Positions 9,629 to 20,321 of a stretch of DNA of 64,000 bases are shown piece by piece. The position numbers and the translations under genes are program-made. Source of the stretch: Humulus lupulus (Eukaryota > Streptophyta > Magnoliopsida > Rosales > Cannabaceae); NCBI RefSeq assembly GCF_963169125.1, contig NC_084794.1, positions 155,320,858 through 155,384,857 of the forward strand. The letters run 5' to 3'. The notes under the pieces were generated by a model. The model saw only the letters and a program-made list of their open reading frames with translations. It ran no database searches and was not told the origin of the DNA. Within the stretch, counting starts at the first letter, position 1. Each line of letters begins with the position of its first letter.

Positions 9629-12148
9629 ATGGTGACCACTCGATCCAAACATGGCAACGAGACAGAACAGCATGATGGGCAGGAGGCCCGCCATGTTGCC
9701 CTCCCCGAGGAGCAAGTTCCTGAAGTCCAGCAAAGGCCAGGAAAGCAGCCGGCCGGCCAAGACGACACTGGTAGTTCGACGCCCCGGCCGCCTAATCCGA
9801 ATCCAGGTTATTATACTGCGGTGGAGATGGAGAATGCTCAACTGAGGAGCCAGCTAGCAGCAGCTGGTCAGCAAATCCAGGATATTCTGAGTCGACTACC
9901 CCCTCTCACAACCAACGGTAACGTTGGAGAGAGGCAAGGCGAGGCTCCTAAGTCTCGACGGAGTAATCGATCCAGGTATAGACGTTCGGGTAGACTCCCT
10001 GCAGCCAACTCCACCCCTTCATCACGCCATCAAGAGGCGAACTTCAGGGAAATGCCTCAGGCCGAACCGCAGCAGTACAGCCGTTCGGTTAGGACATCAA
10101 CCCCTAGCTCTCAGCCTTCCTCGAGGACACCCAGAAGAGATAGGGGAAATTCCCAAAGGAGGGCCGAGGAGATCCGGAGACGTCAGCCCGTCCCCGAAGA
10201 GCGTCCAGTTCCTCGTCCAGATCGCCCAGCGCGAAACCATAAAGCTGGCAGGGCCGAGAGGCCCCCACCAAATTTAGTCCGTCCAGATGGCACTAGGATC
10301 GCCTCTCCGGTCAGGCATCCTCCTTCTCCCATCAGATACCCGTCTCCTCAGCCCGTCCGAGACATCCCGACCTACATAAATAGTAGGAGAGACCCGCCAT
10401 CGGCCGGGCCTTCCCGGCGCAGCAGGGTGCCGGGGGAAGGATCAGGTCGGAGCCGCCAAAGACGCACATCGAGCCTGTCCAGCAGGAGTCACTGGACCGG
10501 TAGTGCACGGAGTGATCTTTCGGGAGGAGACCTGCGACAACGACTAAGTTCAGCACAAAGTCACCATAATACCCATGGAGGCGACCTTCGAGATCGCCTC
10601 AACTCTCACAGAGAGGATCGAGTTAGGGATGGTAGCCAGGCCCGCTCAGTTGGGGTCCGATCCGAAGTACGTAATGGCGGGAATGCCCCAAATGACCTAT
10701 CTCTAGATAGGAGGGGCAATAACCCGCCTAATATGTACAACGGGTCCGGAGCTGTTGAACAGCCCCGGAATAACCCAGGATCTCAGGACAAAACCCTAGA
10801 GCGCTTAACTCAAATGGAGGAGTTGATGAAGAAGCTCTTGTCGGAGAAAGAAAAAGACGAATATGATTCAGGGGATGAGATGGAGCTCTTCGCCCCCAAC
10901 ATAGCAGCAACGGCATACCCTTCTGGCTTTCGTATGCCTCACTTGTCAAAGTTCAACGGGGATGGAGACCCATCTGACCACTTAGGGATGTTCAACACCC
11001 TAATGATGGCTCATAACATCGGGCCAGAGCTTCGTTGCTTGATCTTTCCTTCCACCCTAACTGGACTTGCCAGGCAGTGGTTCAAACAAAGTAAAAGGCA
11101 GTCAATCAGCTCCTGGAAGACCTTTTCGGCTGACTTCAAGAGGGCATTCCGCGCCTCTCAAGCCGCCAGGGTCCAGGCCGACTCCCTAGCTAACGTGAGA
11201 CAGCAACCTGGAGAAACGCTAAAAGCCTACTTGAGCAGATTTGCAAATGTCGCTGCTCGAGCCAGAGACGCCGACGACAGCTCCAAACTCATGGCTATGA
11301 GGACCGGGATCCTAGTAGGCGGAGATCTGTGGAAGGATATTCAAAGGAGGGGGGTCAGCTCAGTTAGTGAATTCCTTAACAGAGCCCAAGAATGGATAAA
11401 CTTGGAGGAAGCTGAAGCTTCAGCCGCGGGGACCAGCCAGGTCCTCGAGAAGCCCGCTGGGGCGGGAACAGAGATCGTAGTAGCGACTCCCGACGTCACG
11501 CAGAGCAACCAGCCCGGTGGCGGCAAAAGAAAAGGAAATGGTGAAAACGTCCAGCACGGTCAAAAGAAGAATAAGTCCGTGGATAAATTCAAGCCTGTGT
11601 TCACAGCGTATACCGAGCTCACCCAAACCAGAGAGAATATTTTCCTGGCCAACGCTACGCGAGTCCCCTGGAGAAGACCGGAGCCAATAAAGCACCCTAA
11701 GGGAAAGAGAGACGCTTCCAAATTCTGCCGTTTTCATAACGACGTCGGGCACAATACCGACGACTGCAGGCACCTCAAAGATGAAATCGAGACTCTCATC
11801 CGAGCAGGTCCGTTGGCGCAATACTCGCGGAACAGGGTCCCCACAGGTCGACCCGCTCCGGAGATCCCAGCCAGTCAACCTGGACCTCGAGTAGATCAGG
11901 ACGTCCCTCCCCCCGTGATCGAGGGAGAGATTTCCACCATCTCTGGAGGGCCACACATGGCTGGCACGAGCAGAGGCGCCCAGAAGAGGTACATAAATGA
12001 GTTGAAGGCCCACAATGGAGGGGAGTTCGTCCCGGAACAGCGTCAATCAAAACAACAAAGATTAGAGAAACAACCAGTCACTTTCACGGAGGAGGACGCG
12101 GGCCATGTCCAATTCCCTCATAACGATCCCTTGGTCGTAGCAGTCTAG
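9629..12148 (+). CDS. gag: Tat-lineage Gag polyprotein (ends at in-frame TAG)
   Basis: This is an 839-codon structural protein that packages element RNA in cytoplasmic particles. The first 400 or so residues are basic, rich in Pro, Arg and Ser, and low complexity. The capsid-like retrotransposon gag domain spans roughly residues 433-590, from SKFNGDGDPSDHL through WFKQ and RDADDSSKLMAMRTG to INLEEA. A CX2HX4HX4C knuckle (C700, H703, H708, C713), the form usual in Tat elements, follows. The ATG at 9629 is the first in frame after the LTR/PBS. The frame stops at TAG 12146-12148 but continues open in the same frame into the protease, so gag and pol were a single frame. A CAG-to-TAG change or stop readthrough are the alternatives. 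Confidence 0.92.
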   Translation: MVTTRSKHGNETEQHDGQEARHVALPEEQVPEVQQRPGKQPAGQDDTGSSTPRPPNPNPGYYTAVEMENAQLRSQLAAAGQQIQDILSRLPPLTTNGNVGERQGEAPKSRRSNRSRYRRSGRLPAANSTPSSRHQEANFREMPQAEPQQYSRSVRTSTPSSQPSSRTPRRDRGNSQRRAEEIRRRQPVPEERPVPRPDRPARNHKAGRAERPPPNLVRPDGTRIASPVRHPPSPIRYPSPQPVRDIPTYINSRRDPPSAGPSRRSRVPGEGSGRSRQRRTSSLSSRSHWTGSARSDLSGGDLRQRLSSAQSHHNTHGGDLRDRLNSHREDRVRDGSQARSVGVRSEVRNGGNAPNDLSLDRRGNNPPNMYNGSGAVEQPRNNPGSQDKTLERLTQMEELMKKLLSEKEKDEYDSGDEMELFAPNIAATAYPSGFRMPHLSKFNGDGDPSDHLGMFNTLMMAHNIGPELRCLIFPSTLTGLARQWFKQSKRQSISSWKTFSADFKRAFRASQAARVQADSLANVRQQPGETLKAYLSRFANVAARARDADDSSKLMAMRTGILVGGDLWKDIQRRGVSSVSEFLNRAQEWINLEEAEASAAGTSQVLEKPAGAGTEIVVATPDVTQSNQPGGGKRKGNGENVQHGQKKNKSVDKFKPVFTAYTELTQTRENIFLANATRVPWRRPEPIKHPKGKRDASKFCRFHNDVGHNTDDCRHLKDEIETLIRAGPLAQYSRNRVPTGRPAPEIPASQPGPRVDQDVPPPVIEGEISTISGGPHMAGTSRGAQKRYINELKAHNGGEFVPEQRQSKQQRLEKQPVTFTEEDAGHVQFPHNDPLVVAV

Positions 12149-15100
12149 CTCGCCAACCGGAGAGTAAGGAGGGTGTTAGTGGACAATGGGAGCTCGGTGA
12201 ATCTCCTATTCCGTTCAACCTTAGAAAAAATGGGTCTGACCGTCTCCGAGCTAAAGGCAACCTCGATGATGCTATATGGTTTTTCAGGCGAAGGGTTAGC
12301 AGCGATAGGAACGATCGAGCTGGTGATCACCCTAGGCGACGAGTCCCGAACAGTGTCCAAACTGCTCGAATTCGTAGTCATTGACTGCTCCGCTGCCTAC
12401 AATGCAATTTTGGGCCGACCAACGCTCGTTGCTTTCGAAGCTATCACATCCGTCCGGCACCTCGCCATGAAGTTCCCTACTTCGACAGGGGTCTGCACTA
12501 TCAAGGGCGATCAGCTCGCTGCCAGGGAATTCTACAGCATTTCCATGAAGGGAAAATCTAAACCCGGGCAGGTGGCGATGGCCATTCAGGATGAAGAGGA
12601 ATCGCAGGGACCCAAGGCGGCCCCTGAGATTGAAAAACCTCGGGTTTCCGAAGACGAAAAGCTCGCCTTAAGCAAGGACATTGACCCCCGAGTAGGCGAG
12701 GACAGGTCCGAGCTCCAAGCTATTGAAGATCTCGAGGAGGTAGGCGTCGATGAACAAAATCCTTCACGGACGGTGAAGCTTGGAAAGAACCTCTGCGATA
12801 GAAGAAAGGCGGATCTGACCGCGTTTCTGAAAAAGAACCTAGACGTATTCGCATGGTCGCACGAGGACATGATAGGGATCAGTCCGAGCGTAATCATGCA
12901 CACGCTCCACCTAGACAAAAGCGTCCCTGCAAAGTCTCAAAAGCAGAGGCGTTTAGGGACAACCCGAGCCGAGGCCCTTAAAGAAGAAGTGGCCCGGCTC
13001 AAAAAATGTGGCTTTATCCGCGAAGCCAGATTTCCCATTTGGGTTGCCAATCCCGTGTTAGTTCCAAAGCCCAATGGCAAGTGGCGGACCTGTATTGATT
13101 TTTCCGACCTGAATAAAGCCTGCCCCAAGGATTGCTTTCCATTGCCGAGGATCGATCAACTGGTGGATGCCACGGCGGGGCACGAGCTCATGTCCTTCAT
13201 GGACGCGTACTCGGGCTACAATCAGATCGCGATGAATCCAGCAGACCAGGATCATACCAGCTTTATGACCCCGACTAATGTCTATTGTTATAAGGTCATG
13301 CCGTTCGGTCTTAAGAATGCCGGGGCAACCTACCAAAGGCTGGTAAATAGAATGTTCGCAGATCAGATCGGGAAGAACATGGAAGTGTACATCGATGATA
13401 TGCTTGTCAAATCAAAGACTGCCACCAACCACGTTGCCGACCTGGAAGAATGTTTTAACATACTGCGAGAATATGGCATGAGGCTCAATCCTCAGAAATG
13501 CACTTTCGGTGTCGCATCGGGGAAGTTCTTGGGTTTCATAGTCAATACCCGAGGAATCGAGGCAAATCCCGACAAGATTAGGTCACTGCTCGAGCTTCCA
13601 TCCCCCAGGTCGCGGAAAGATGTCCAAGGCCTCACAGGAAGGGTGGCGGCACTGAACCGGTTCATTTCCAAATCGACCGACAAGTGCCTGCCTTTCTACA
13701 ACCTGCTCCGCGGAAACAAGAAGTTCGAATGGACAGTAGAGTGCGAGGGCGCATTCCTCGACCTAAAAACGCACCTAGCTGAGCCACCTGTGCTATCAAA
13801 GCCCAGGGTAGGAGAACCTCTTTTCCTCTACATGGCCGTGACTGAGGACGCAGCTAGTGCCGTTCTGGTGCGAGAAGAGGACCAGGCTCAGAAACCGGTT
13901 TATTACATCAGCAAGAGACTCCTCGGAGCTGAGTCAAGGTACCCGTTGATGGAAAAGCTGGCGTTCTGCCTAATCACGGCCTCGCGAAAACTCAGGCCAT
14001 ACTTCCAGTCCCACTCTGTACACGTCATGACCGATCAGCCTCTAAGGCAGGTTTTGCAAAAGCCTGAAACCTCGGGACGCTTGCTAAAGTGGGCGGTCGA
14101 ACTCAGTCAGTTCGAGATTTTCTATACTCCCCGAACTACCATAAAAAGTCAAGCCTTGGCCGACTTCGTGGCAGAATGCGCGGGATTCCGTGAGATCCCA
14201 TCGGAAGATTCACAGCAGCTCACATCCTCAGGCTCATCGTGGAGGATCTTCGTTGATGGCTCATCTAACGAGAACGGCTCCGGGGCCGGAATCATTCTGA
14301 TATCCCTAGAAGGACATAGATTCCATTCGGCGCTGAGGTTCGGGTTCAAGGCGTCCAACAACGAGGCAGAGTATGAGGCCTTGTTAGCCGGACTTAGGAT
14401 AGCTAGCGAGCTAAAGGCAAGCTCTGTCCAATGCTTCAGCGACTCCCAGCTCGTGGTGAATCAGGTCTTAGGCGAGTATCAGGCGCGGGGTCCCAAGATG
14501 GCCTCTTATTTGGCTAAGGTAAAATCCGAATTGTCTACGTTTGGGCAAGGGTCGATCGAGCAGATACCTCGGGAGCAGAACGCCAATGCAGATGCTCTCG
14601 CCAAGCTCGCCACCTCGGGGGAGGCAGAAACCCTGGGGTTGGTGCCAATTGAGTTCTTGGACAAACCAAGCATAGACGGAGATCGAGCGGATATTGAGAT
14701 GATTGACATCAGGCCGACCTGGATGACTCCCATTGTTGAGTACCTCGTCGAGGGCAAGTTACCCGAAGGGCGCAACGACGTACGGCGAGTCCTTTATCAA
14801 GCTCCGAGATATACGCTAGTCGAGGGGGTGTTGTACCGACGTGGGCATTCATTACCTCTCCTCCGGTGTGTTCTTCCAAGTGAGGCGAAGGCCATCCTGC
14901 AGGAAGTTCATGACGGATTCTGCGGAGATCACACTGGGGGGCAAAGCCTGGCCTTGAAGATCCTTCGGCAGGGTTTTTACTGGCCGACTCTGTCCAAAGA
15001 CTCAATCTCATACGTAAAAAAGTGCGACAAATGTCAGCGGTTCGCCGCGGTTGCACGAGCACCCCCGGCCGAGCTAAAAATGATATCGTCTCCCTGGCCC

Positions 15101-15955
15101 TTCGCCATTTGGGGCATAGATCTAATAGGCGCCCTGCCCACCGGAAAGGGCGGGGTCCGTTACGCCGTGGTAGCCATTGACTACTTCACAAAGTGGGCCG
15201 AAGCAGAGCCGTTGGCGACAATAACATCGAAAAAGGTGCTAGACTTCGTGGTTAAAAGCATCGTTTGTCGATTCGGCCTACCCAAAAAGATCGTTTCCGA
15301 CAATGGCACTCAATTTGACAGCGACCTGTTCACCGAATTTTGCGAAAAGAACAGAATTGTGAAAAGTTTCTCATCCGTGGCCTATCCCCAGGCGAACGGC
15401 CAGGTCAAAGCTGTCAATAAAACTCTGAAGGCAAGCCTCAAGAAGAGGTTAGGTGAGGCAAAGGGGATCTGGCCAGAACAGCTCCCCCAAGTTCTGTGGG
15501 CCTATAGGACCTCACATCGGACTCCCACGGGTCACACTCCTTTCTCCCTAACCTTTGGAAGTGAAGCGGTCCTCCCCGTGGAGGTAAAGGTCCTGTCGCA
15601 CAGGGTCCGGTCCTACGAACAAGACAAGAACCACGAGCTCCTATGCCACTCCTTAGACTTGATGGATGAGAGGCGAGAGGATTCACAACTCCAGCTCGCC
15701 CATTATCAACAGAAAATCACTCGCTACTTCAACACTAAGGTCAAAAGACGTGCCTTTAGCGTCGGCGATTTGGTCTTGAGGAGAGTTTTCCTGGCCGGGA
15801 AAGATCCCAAAGATGGGGTTTTGGGACCAAGCTGGGAAGGACCATACCAGGTCATCGAAGTCATCAAAGAAGGGACGTATAAATTAGCTCGACTTGGTGG
15901 AGGGGCGGTCCCGCGGACTTGGAATGCAATCCACCTAAAGAAATATTATCAATAA
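12149..15955 (+). CDS. pol: Tat-lineage Pol: PR-RT-RH-aRH-IN
   Basis: The frame is open from just after the gag TAG to the TAA at 15953; it has no credible own start. Protease shows LVDNGSS immediately after the boundary and ILGRP downstream. RT has WVANPVLVPKPNGKWR, CIDFSDLN, FPLPRID and the catalytic YIDDM near 13385-13399. An RT-linked RNase H (PVYYISKRLL, RYPLMEKLAF) is followed by a second, archaeal-type RNase H (IFVDGSSNENG, NNEAEYEALLAGL, CFSDSQLVV, NADALAKLA). Integrase has a zinc-binding segment ending CDKCQ, then GIDLIG and SDNGTQF. The third acid, 35 residues after the second, is Lys (codon AAA at 15407-15409) inside NGQVKAVNK, so the DDE triad is broken. The C-terminal GVLGPSWEGPY motif is intact. 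Confidence 0.95.
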   Translation, partial: LANRRVRRVLVDNGSSVNLLFRSTLEKMGLTVSELKATSMMLYGFSGEGLAAIGTIELVITLGDESRTVSKLLEFVVIDCSAAYNAILGRPTLVAFEAITSVRHLAMKFPTSTGVCTIKGDQLAAREFYSISMKGKSKPGQVAMAIQDEEESQGPKAAPEIEKPRVSEDEKLALSKDIDPRVGEDRSELQAIEDLEEVGVDEQNPSRTVKLGKNLCDRRKADLTAFLKKNLDVFAWSHEDMIGISPSVIMHTLHLDKSVPAKSQKQRRLGTTRAEALKEEVARLKKCGFIREARFPIWVANPVLVPKPNGKWRTCIDFSDLNKACPKDCFPLPRIDQLVDATAGHELMSFMDAYSGYNQIAMNPADQDHTSFMTPTNVYCYKVMPFGLKNAGATYQRLVNRMFADQIGKNMEVYIDDMLVKSKTATNHVADLEECFNILREYGMRLNPQKCTFGVASGKFLGFIVNTRGIEANPDKIRSLLELPSPRSRKDVQGLTGRVAALNRFISKSTDKCLPFYNLLRGNKKFEWTVECEGAFLDLKTHLAEPPVLSKPRVGEPLFLYMAVTEDAASAVLVREEDQAQKPVYYISKRLLGAESRYPLMEKLAFCLITASRKLRPYFQSHSVHVMTDQPLRQVLQKPETSGRLLKWAVELSQFEIFYTPRTTIKSQALADFVAECAGFREIPSEDSQQLTSSGSSWRIFVDGSSNENGSGAGIILISLEGHRFHSALRFGFKASNNEAEYEALLAGLRIASELKASSVQCFSDSQLVVNQVLGEYQARGPKMASYLAKVKSELSTFGQGSIEQIPREQNANADALAKLATSGEAETLGLVPIEFLDKPSIDGDRADIEMIDIRPTWMTPIVEYLVEGKLPEGRNDVRRVLYQAPRYTLVEGVLYRRGHSLPLLRCVLPSEAKAILQEVHDGFCGDHTGGQSLALKILRQGFYWPTLSKDSISYVKKCDKCQRFAAVARAPPAELKMISSPWPFAIWGIDLIGALPTGKGGVRYAVVAIDYFTKWAEAEPLATITSKKVLDFVVKSIVCRFGLPKKIVSDNGTQFDSDLFTEFCEKNRIVKSFSSVAYPQANGQVKAVNKTLKASLKKRLGEAKGIWPEQLPQVLWAYRTSHRTPTGHTPFSLTFGSEAVLPVEVKVLSHRVRSYEQDKNHELLCHSLDLMDERREDSQLQLAHYQQKITRYFNTKVKRRAFSVGDLVLRRVFLAGKDPKDGVLGPSWEGPYQVIEVIKEGTYKLARLGGGAVPRTWNAIHLKKYYQ

Positions 15956-16164
15956 ACATTTGTAAGACCTAGAAGGTCACCTTCCATGTATAAATAAAAA
16001 TCAAATGTTTCTCGTTATTTGCAAGGGTAATTTTAAAGTAACAACGAAAGACCCTTTCCCAGTTACTTGGGGGGCATATGGTACCCGGATATATCCAGGT
16101 CTCCTTAACGACTTAGGTGTTAATTTTTATCTATGGATAAGAGTTATCACAAACTAAGTCCTAT

Positions 16165-16770
16165 CCTGGTCTTAACCAGGTCATAAAACTTGGAAGTTAA
16201 CAAAAATTTGTTGACCGTGGTTCTTCTTTAAAGAGCCCGGGATACGGATAAAAGTTGACGCGATCTGAGTTCTTTCAAAATAAGTTCCTGGTCTTAACCA
16301 GGTCATATTACTTAGAAGTTAGCTAAAATTTGTTGACCGAGGTTCTTCTTTAAAGAGCCCGGGATACGGATAAAAGTTGACGCGAACTAAGTTTTTTCAA
16401 AATAAGATCCTGGTCTTAACCAGGTCATAAAACTTAGAAGTTAGCTAAAATTTGTTGACCGAGGTTCTTCTTTAAAGAGCCCGGGATACGGATAAAAGTT
16501 GACGCGAACTAAGTTTTTTCAAAATAAGTTCCTGGTCGTAACCAGGTCAGAAAACTTAGAAGTTAGCTAAAATTTGTTGACCGAGGTTCTTCTTTAAAGA
16601 GCCCGAGATACGGATAAAAGTTGACGCGAACTAAGTTTTTTCAAAATAAGTTCCTGGTCTTAACCAGGTCAGAAAACTTAGGAGTGAACTAAAAATTTGT
16701 TGAACGCGGATCTTATTTAAAGAGCCCGGGATACGGATAAAGTTAACTCGAACTACGTTCATAAAAATAA
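16165..16770 (+). repeat. 122-bp x 5 tandem array between pol and antisense gene
   Basis: CCTGGT starts units at 16165, 16287, 16409, 16531 and 16653, an exact 122-bp period. Each unit opens with the dyad CCTGGT-CTTA-ACCAGG (one unit has CGTA) and contains TTTGTTGACC and AAAGAGCCCGGGATACGG, with few substitutions. It occupies the noncoding gap where the converging gag-pol and antisense transcripts should end. Arrays at this place are known in Tat elements and sometimes seed satellites. Confidence 0.95.
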
Positions 16771-16914
16771 AGAGATAAATTATGACCAAATGCATAAAAA
16801 TATATATGTAAAACTGGTTGAGAAAATTGTCTCGAGGCGGAAACGCCTCACATAAAAAAGAGAATTACAATAAAAAAAAAAAAAAGTGTTCAAAATACAA
16901 AAACAAGAAGCATC

Positions 16915-19567
16915 CTAAGCCCCATCGGCTGGCCCTTTGGAGGTCGCGGTCTCACCCTGCTCCGCCGCGGCAGAGGCCTCTCCAGTCTCCGATGGAGGAG
17001 CCTCCTTATTCAGGCGGGCTTGAAGCCGCGGCAACAGGAATGCCCAGAGGTCCGGCGGCATGAAGGAGAAGTCCGCGTCCGGATTGTGGGACCAGCAGTG
17101 ATAGAATAGGTCCTGTAAGGACTGCTCCGACACGACCCGCTCGTCTTTCAGGGCGGCCTGGGAGGTCTGGACTTCGGCCTTCGCCACCTCAAGGTCTGCC
17201 CGCGATGCGGCCAGGGAGTTTTTAAGCTCTAGGTTCTCGGAGCGAAGCTTCTCTAGCTCGGATGCGGCCAGGGAGCGTTTAAGCTCTTGGTTCTCCGAGC
17301 GGACCTTCTCTAACTCGGCTTTTGAGGCCGCCAAGGCGTCTCTCGCCTCCTGAGACTCCTGGAGGGCAGTCTGGCGATCTGCTTCCAAACCCTCGAGCTG
17401 GGCCTTGGTCCTAACGATGCCTCTATAGGCGGCAGCCATGCCCTGCAAGAAAAGAGTGATAAATTAGCAAACTGGAAGGAGAAAGGCGACGTGTGAGTGT
17501 CAAAGCCTTAGAAGAAGGGGGCACTTTACCGTTAAAGTCATGTCCATAGCGGACTCTATAACTCGGACCGGGCTCGTTGTTTCGATGGCCCGGAGCTCCT
17601 TCTCCCTGATATTGTAATAGTGGCTGACGGCGTAGCTGGCCGACTCGTACACCGTACCCCGGAATGCTTCGGGCATCTTCTCCAGAGCCCGGGGGTCGAC
17701 CGGGATACGCACGTCCGGGGCTGCCGCGGCCAGATTCCCGACCTCTATTACCCCGTCCTGGCCGGCCAGTGGAGATCGTTGGGGTGGCGAATGCATGAGT
17801 CATGTCCTGGCGACAGGGAGGTTCACCCCCGCGACCTGGGATGACGGGTCTCTCTCCTTCTCCGTAGCTGGGGATTTGGTGGAGACCCCGGTCGAGCTCT
17901 TGGACTCGCGAAGCCTCTTTAACCTCGGCCCCGCTGGGGGATTCCCACGAAACACAACGCCCCGCAGACTATTCCCGGGCTGAGACATCTCTTCTGCCAA
18001 AGAGCAAAAAACACGGTTATCAGCAATCATACAGAAATAAAGGCAATAAGAAAGCAAATACTAAGGGAGCCCTACCCCCCGAGCTGGAAGAGCCTAGGAC
18101 GATTATCTCACGAACTGGCGAAGGTTCTAGGTCCGGTTCTGAATCGGGGCTGGACTCTTCTACGTACTGCCTAATCCCCGGAGCATAGACGCCCCTCTGG
18201 AGCGCAGGCCACGTGCGTAAATTGGTCCCGTACTCCTCAAAAATGGCCGACCTAAAGGCTAGGGTATTATCTACTACTACGGTACCCTTGGGCCGACTCT
18301 CTTGGTTGTCCAGCACGAGCTGGTCAACGCAGTGGAGCAGAAGCGTGTCCAGGTTCGGATTCCTTGGGTGACGATGGACGAGCTGCCTAGGGTTGAACCT
18401 AACCAGCCGGGGGTCTGCAGTGGCCCTATCTACGTTCTTAAATAAGTAAAAGTTACCTTGACCGGAAGGACCCGCGGCTGCTCCGGATTGGGCCCTCTCC
18501 TCGATCATCCCCTGGGCGACCTCCAAGCTCCTCTTCCTGTTCCTCACCAGAGGAACTTCCTCACCTTCTTCCTCGCCTTCGTCATCTGCGACCTCCTCCG
18601 CGACGGTCGGCCTGTTGTCGCGGGCTGGGGGAGGACCCCGGGGCCTTTTCAAATTCAAAGTCTGATTTGGGAAAATTAGCTTGCAGAATACCATCGCCTC
18701 GTCTGTCACGAGCACGCGGTAGTCTTTCTCACTGGGAGGCAGGTTCGCCAGTGTGTCGTATTGACCCCCGAGGGTCACGAACTTTTCGGTCCTCGAGTAG
18801 ATGGCTGCAAGGTTGGTTGAAATCAGAATTGGAATAAGGGACGAGCTAAAATAAGATAACCGTTAAAAGGCGAGCTAAATGGAGGATTACTTACGAGGGC
18901 GGTTGAAATAATGATGATCGCAGTTTCGGAACCCAGTAGACATAAAAAACTGGTCTTTGAAGTCGTTTGGATGGCTCGGCAGCTCGATCACTGCTGCTGT
19001 GTTAGGGAAGCGGGTTAAGTAATAGAACCCGTCGCCTCGCCCCCGCTGGTCCGGGCTGGCTTTGAGGCAGAAGAAATATAAGATATCAGCAGGAGTGGGG
19101 ACCTCCCACTCATGCTTTTGGAACAAATACCTCAGTCCCGCCAGCAGACGGTAGGAATTGGGGGGGAGCTGAAATGGGGCCAACCCCACATAGTTCAGAA
19201 AATCAACAAAATACTGATCCAGGGGGAGGAAGGCCCCTGCCTTGAAGTGTTCCCCGCTCCAGGCCGCGAACGACTCGTCGAGCGGCGTGCAGCTCCTCTC
19301 CCCATCCGCAGCAGGTCGGGCGATCACGGAGGTCTTCCCCAGAGGAATGTTGTGGTTAAGGAAGATTTTGGTGATCTTTGCCTGGCTGGTTATCTTCAAG
19401 ACGATTCTCTCCGCCTCGAAAAACGCGTCAGGAGCCACCTCGGCCTGCTTCTCCACCGCCGGTCCAAAGTGAGGAATTGGCGAGCTGGTCACCACCGCCT
19501 TTCCTTTATCCTTCTGGGAGGCCGAACTTCCCACATTCTTCTGTGGCAGATTTCTCTTTGGAGCCAT
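16915..19567 (-). CDS. Spliced antisense gene (aORF) of Tat element 1, gypsy-type transposase domain
   Basis: It is read opposite to gag-pol. Four exons can be placed: 19567-18895, 18804-18076, 17993-17530 and 17442-16915. Donors are GTAAGT, GTAGGG and GTAAAG; acceptors are all GCAG-type; every junction keeps frame (2394 nt, 797 codons plus stop). Exon 1 carries the domain usually annotated as putative gypsy-type transposon (PF04195-like): PLDQYFVDFLNYVGLAPFQL, SYRLLAGLRYLF and a GRGDGFYYLT segment. Exon 2 is acidic with KDYRVLVTDEA and LIFPNQTLNL. Exon 3 has YESASYAVSHYYNIREKEL. Exon 4 is a heptad-rich coiled coil with KLRSEN repeats. One TGA (17800-17802) interrupts exon 3 in an otherwise open frame. 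The molecular function is unknown; such ORFs are described in the Tat lineage. The start follows a CAG acceptor directly. Confidence 0.85.
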
Positions 19568-20081
19568 CTGGTCGCCTATCGAACAAAAGAAAACACTTTA
19601 GAAAAGGCGACCCAAGCAGGAGAGTGAGGCAAGTATTAAGTACACGAGCTGGGGTAAGCCCAGCTCGTGGAGAATGGTGCCACGCGTTCCAAGGAACACG
19701 CGCCTATGCCCTCAACAGATCCCAGATTACTCGGAATTCGTGTGTCAGATGGCTCAGAGTAAAAAAAAAAAATTTTTTGCCTTGGGGGGAAAGTTTCAAC
19801 AGGCAAGGCGTGGCAAAACCGCTTTTAAGGCGTATTCCCTAAGCTACCCGGTTTTTGCACCCAAAGTTCCTACGGATCCTACCCAGAAATTGTTCCTAAG
19901 AGAGAATCATGGAACCCATGTTCTAAGGAGATGTCCCATGGCAAGTGTGCCCTAATCAAAGAAGGGCCATCACCCTCCATATCCGCGCGACCCAGAAAAC
20001 CTCTGCATGTGGCTACAGTAAAAAATTTTACCTAGGCTACAGTGGCATGCTTTCAAAAATAAACAGGGACAGAAGACTTAC
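19568..20081 (-). other. Predicted 5'UTR intron of the antisense gene
   Basis: The donor is CT-GTAAGTC at 20081 and the acceptor is GACCAG immediately before the ATG at 19567, giving 514 bp. The stretch has no conserved coding frame. Element E has the same layout on the + strand (donor at 46303, acceptor near 46695). Confidence 0.6.
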
Positions 20082-20313
20082 AGTATAGGGTTGGATGGTG
20101 AGCGAGGTTGCTGCGCTGGTAGGAGCTTCGTTGGCACAGTAGTCTCCAAGGCCTTGAAGGAACTCGCACGCTTAAGCTTCGTGAACGGAGAAGATGAGAG
20201 CAATGGAAATGAGGGTTTTGTTCTTCGGAAGGTCAGAGAGAAAAGAAGGAAATTTGAGAGGTTCTGAATGGTAAGGTGGTCCGTGCGTGGGATGACCACC
20301 CCCTTTTTATACA

Positions 20314-20321
20314 AGGGGGGA
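20314..20321 (-). promoter_or_regulatory. TATA box for the antisense gene
   Basis: On the minus strand GTATAAAAAGG lies about 240 bp inside the 3' LTR boundary and roughly 230 nt before the predicted 5'UTR donor. It would drive transcription away from the 3' LTR, opposite to gag-pol. Confidence 0.55.

Noticed and set aside
11420..12046. 208-codon minus frame within Tat gag
   Set aside because: Shadow of the strongly supported gag frame; composition follows the complementary codons.
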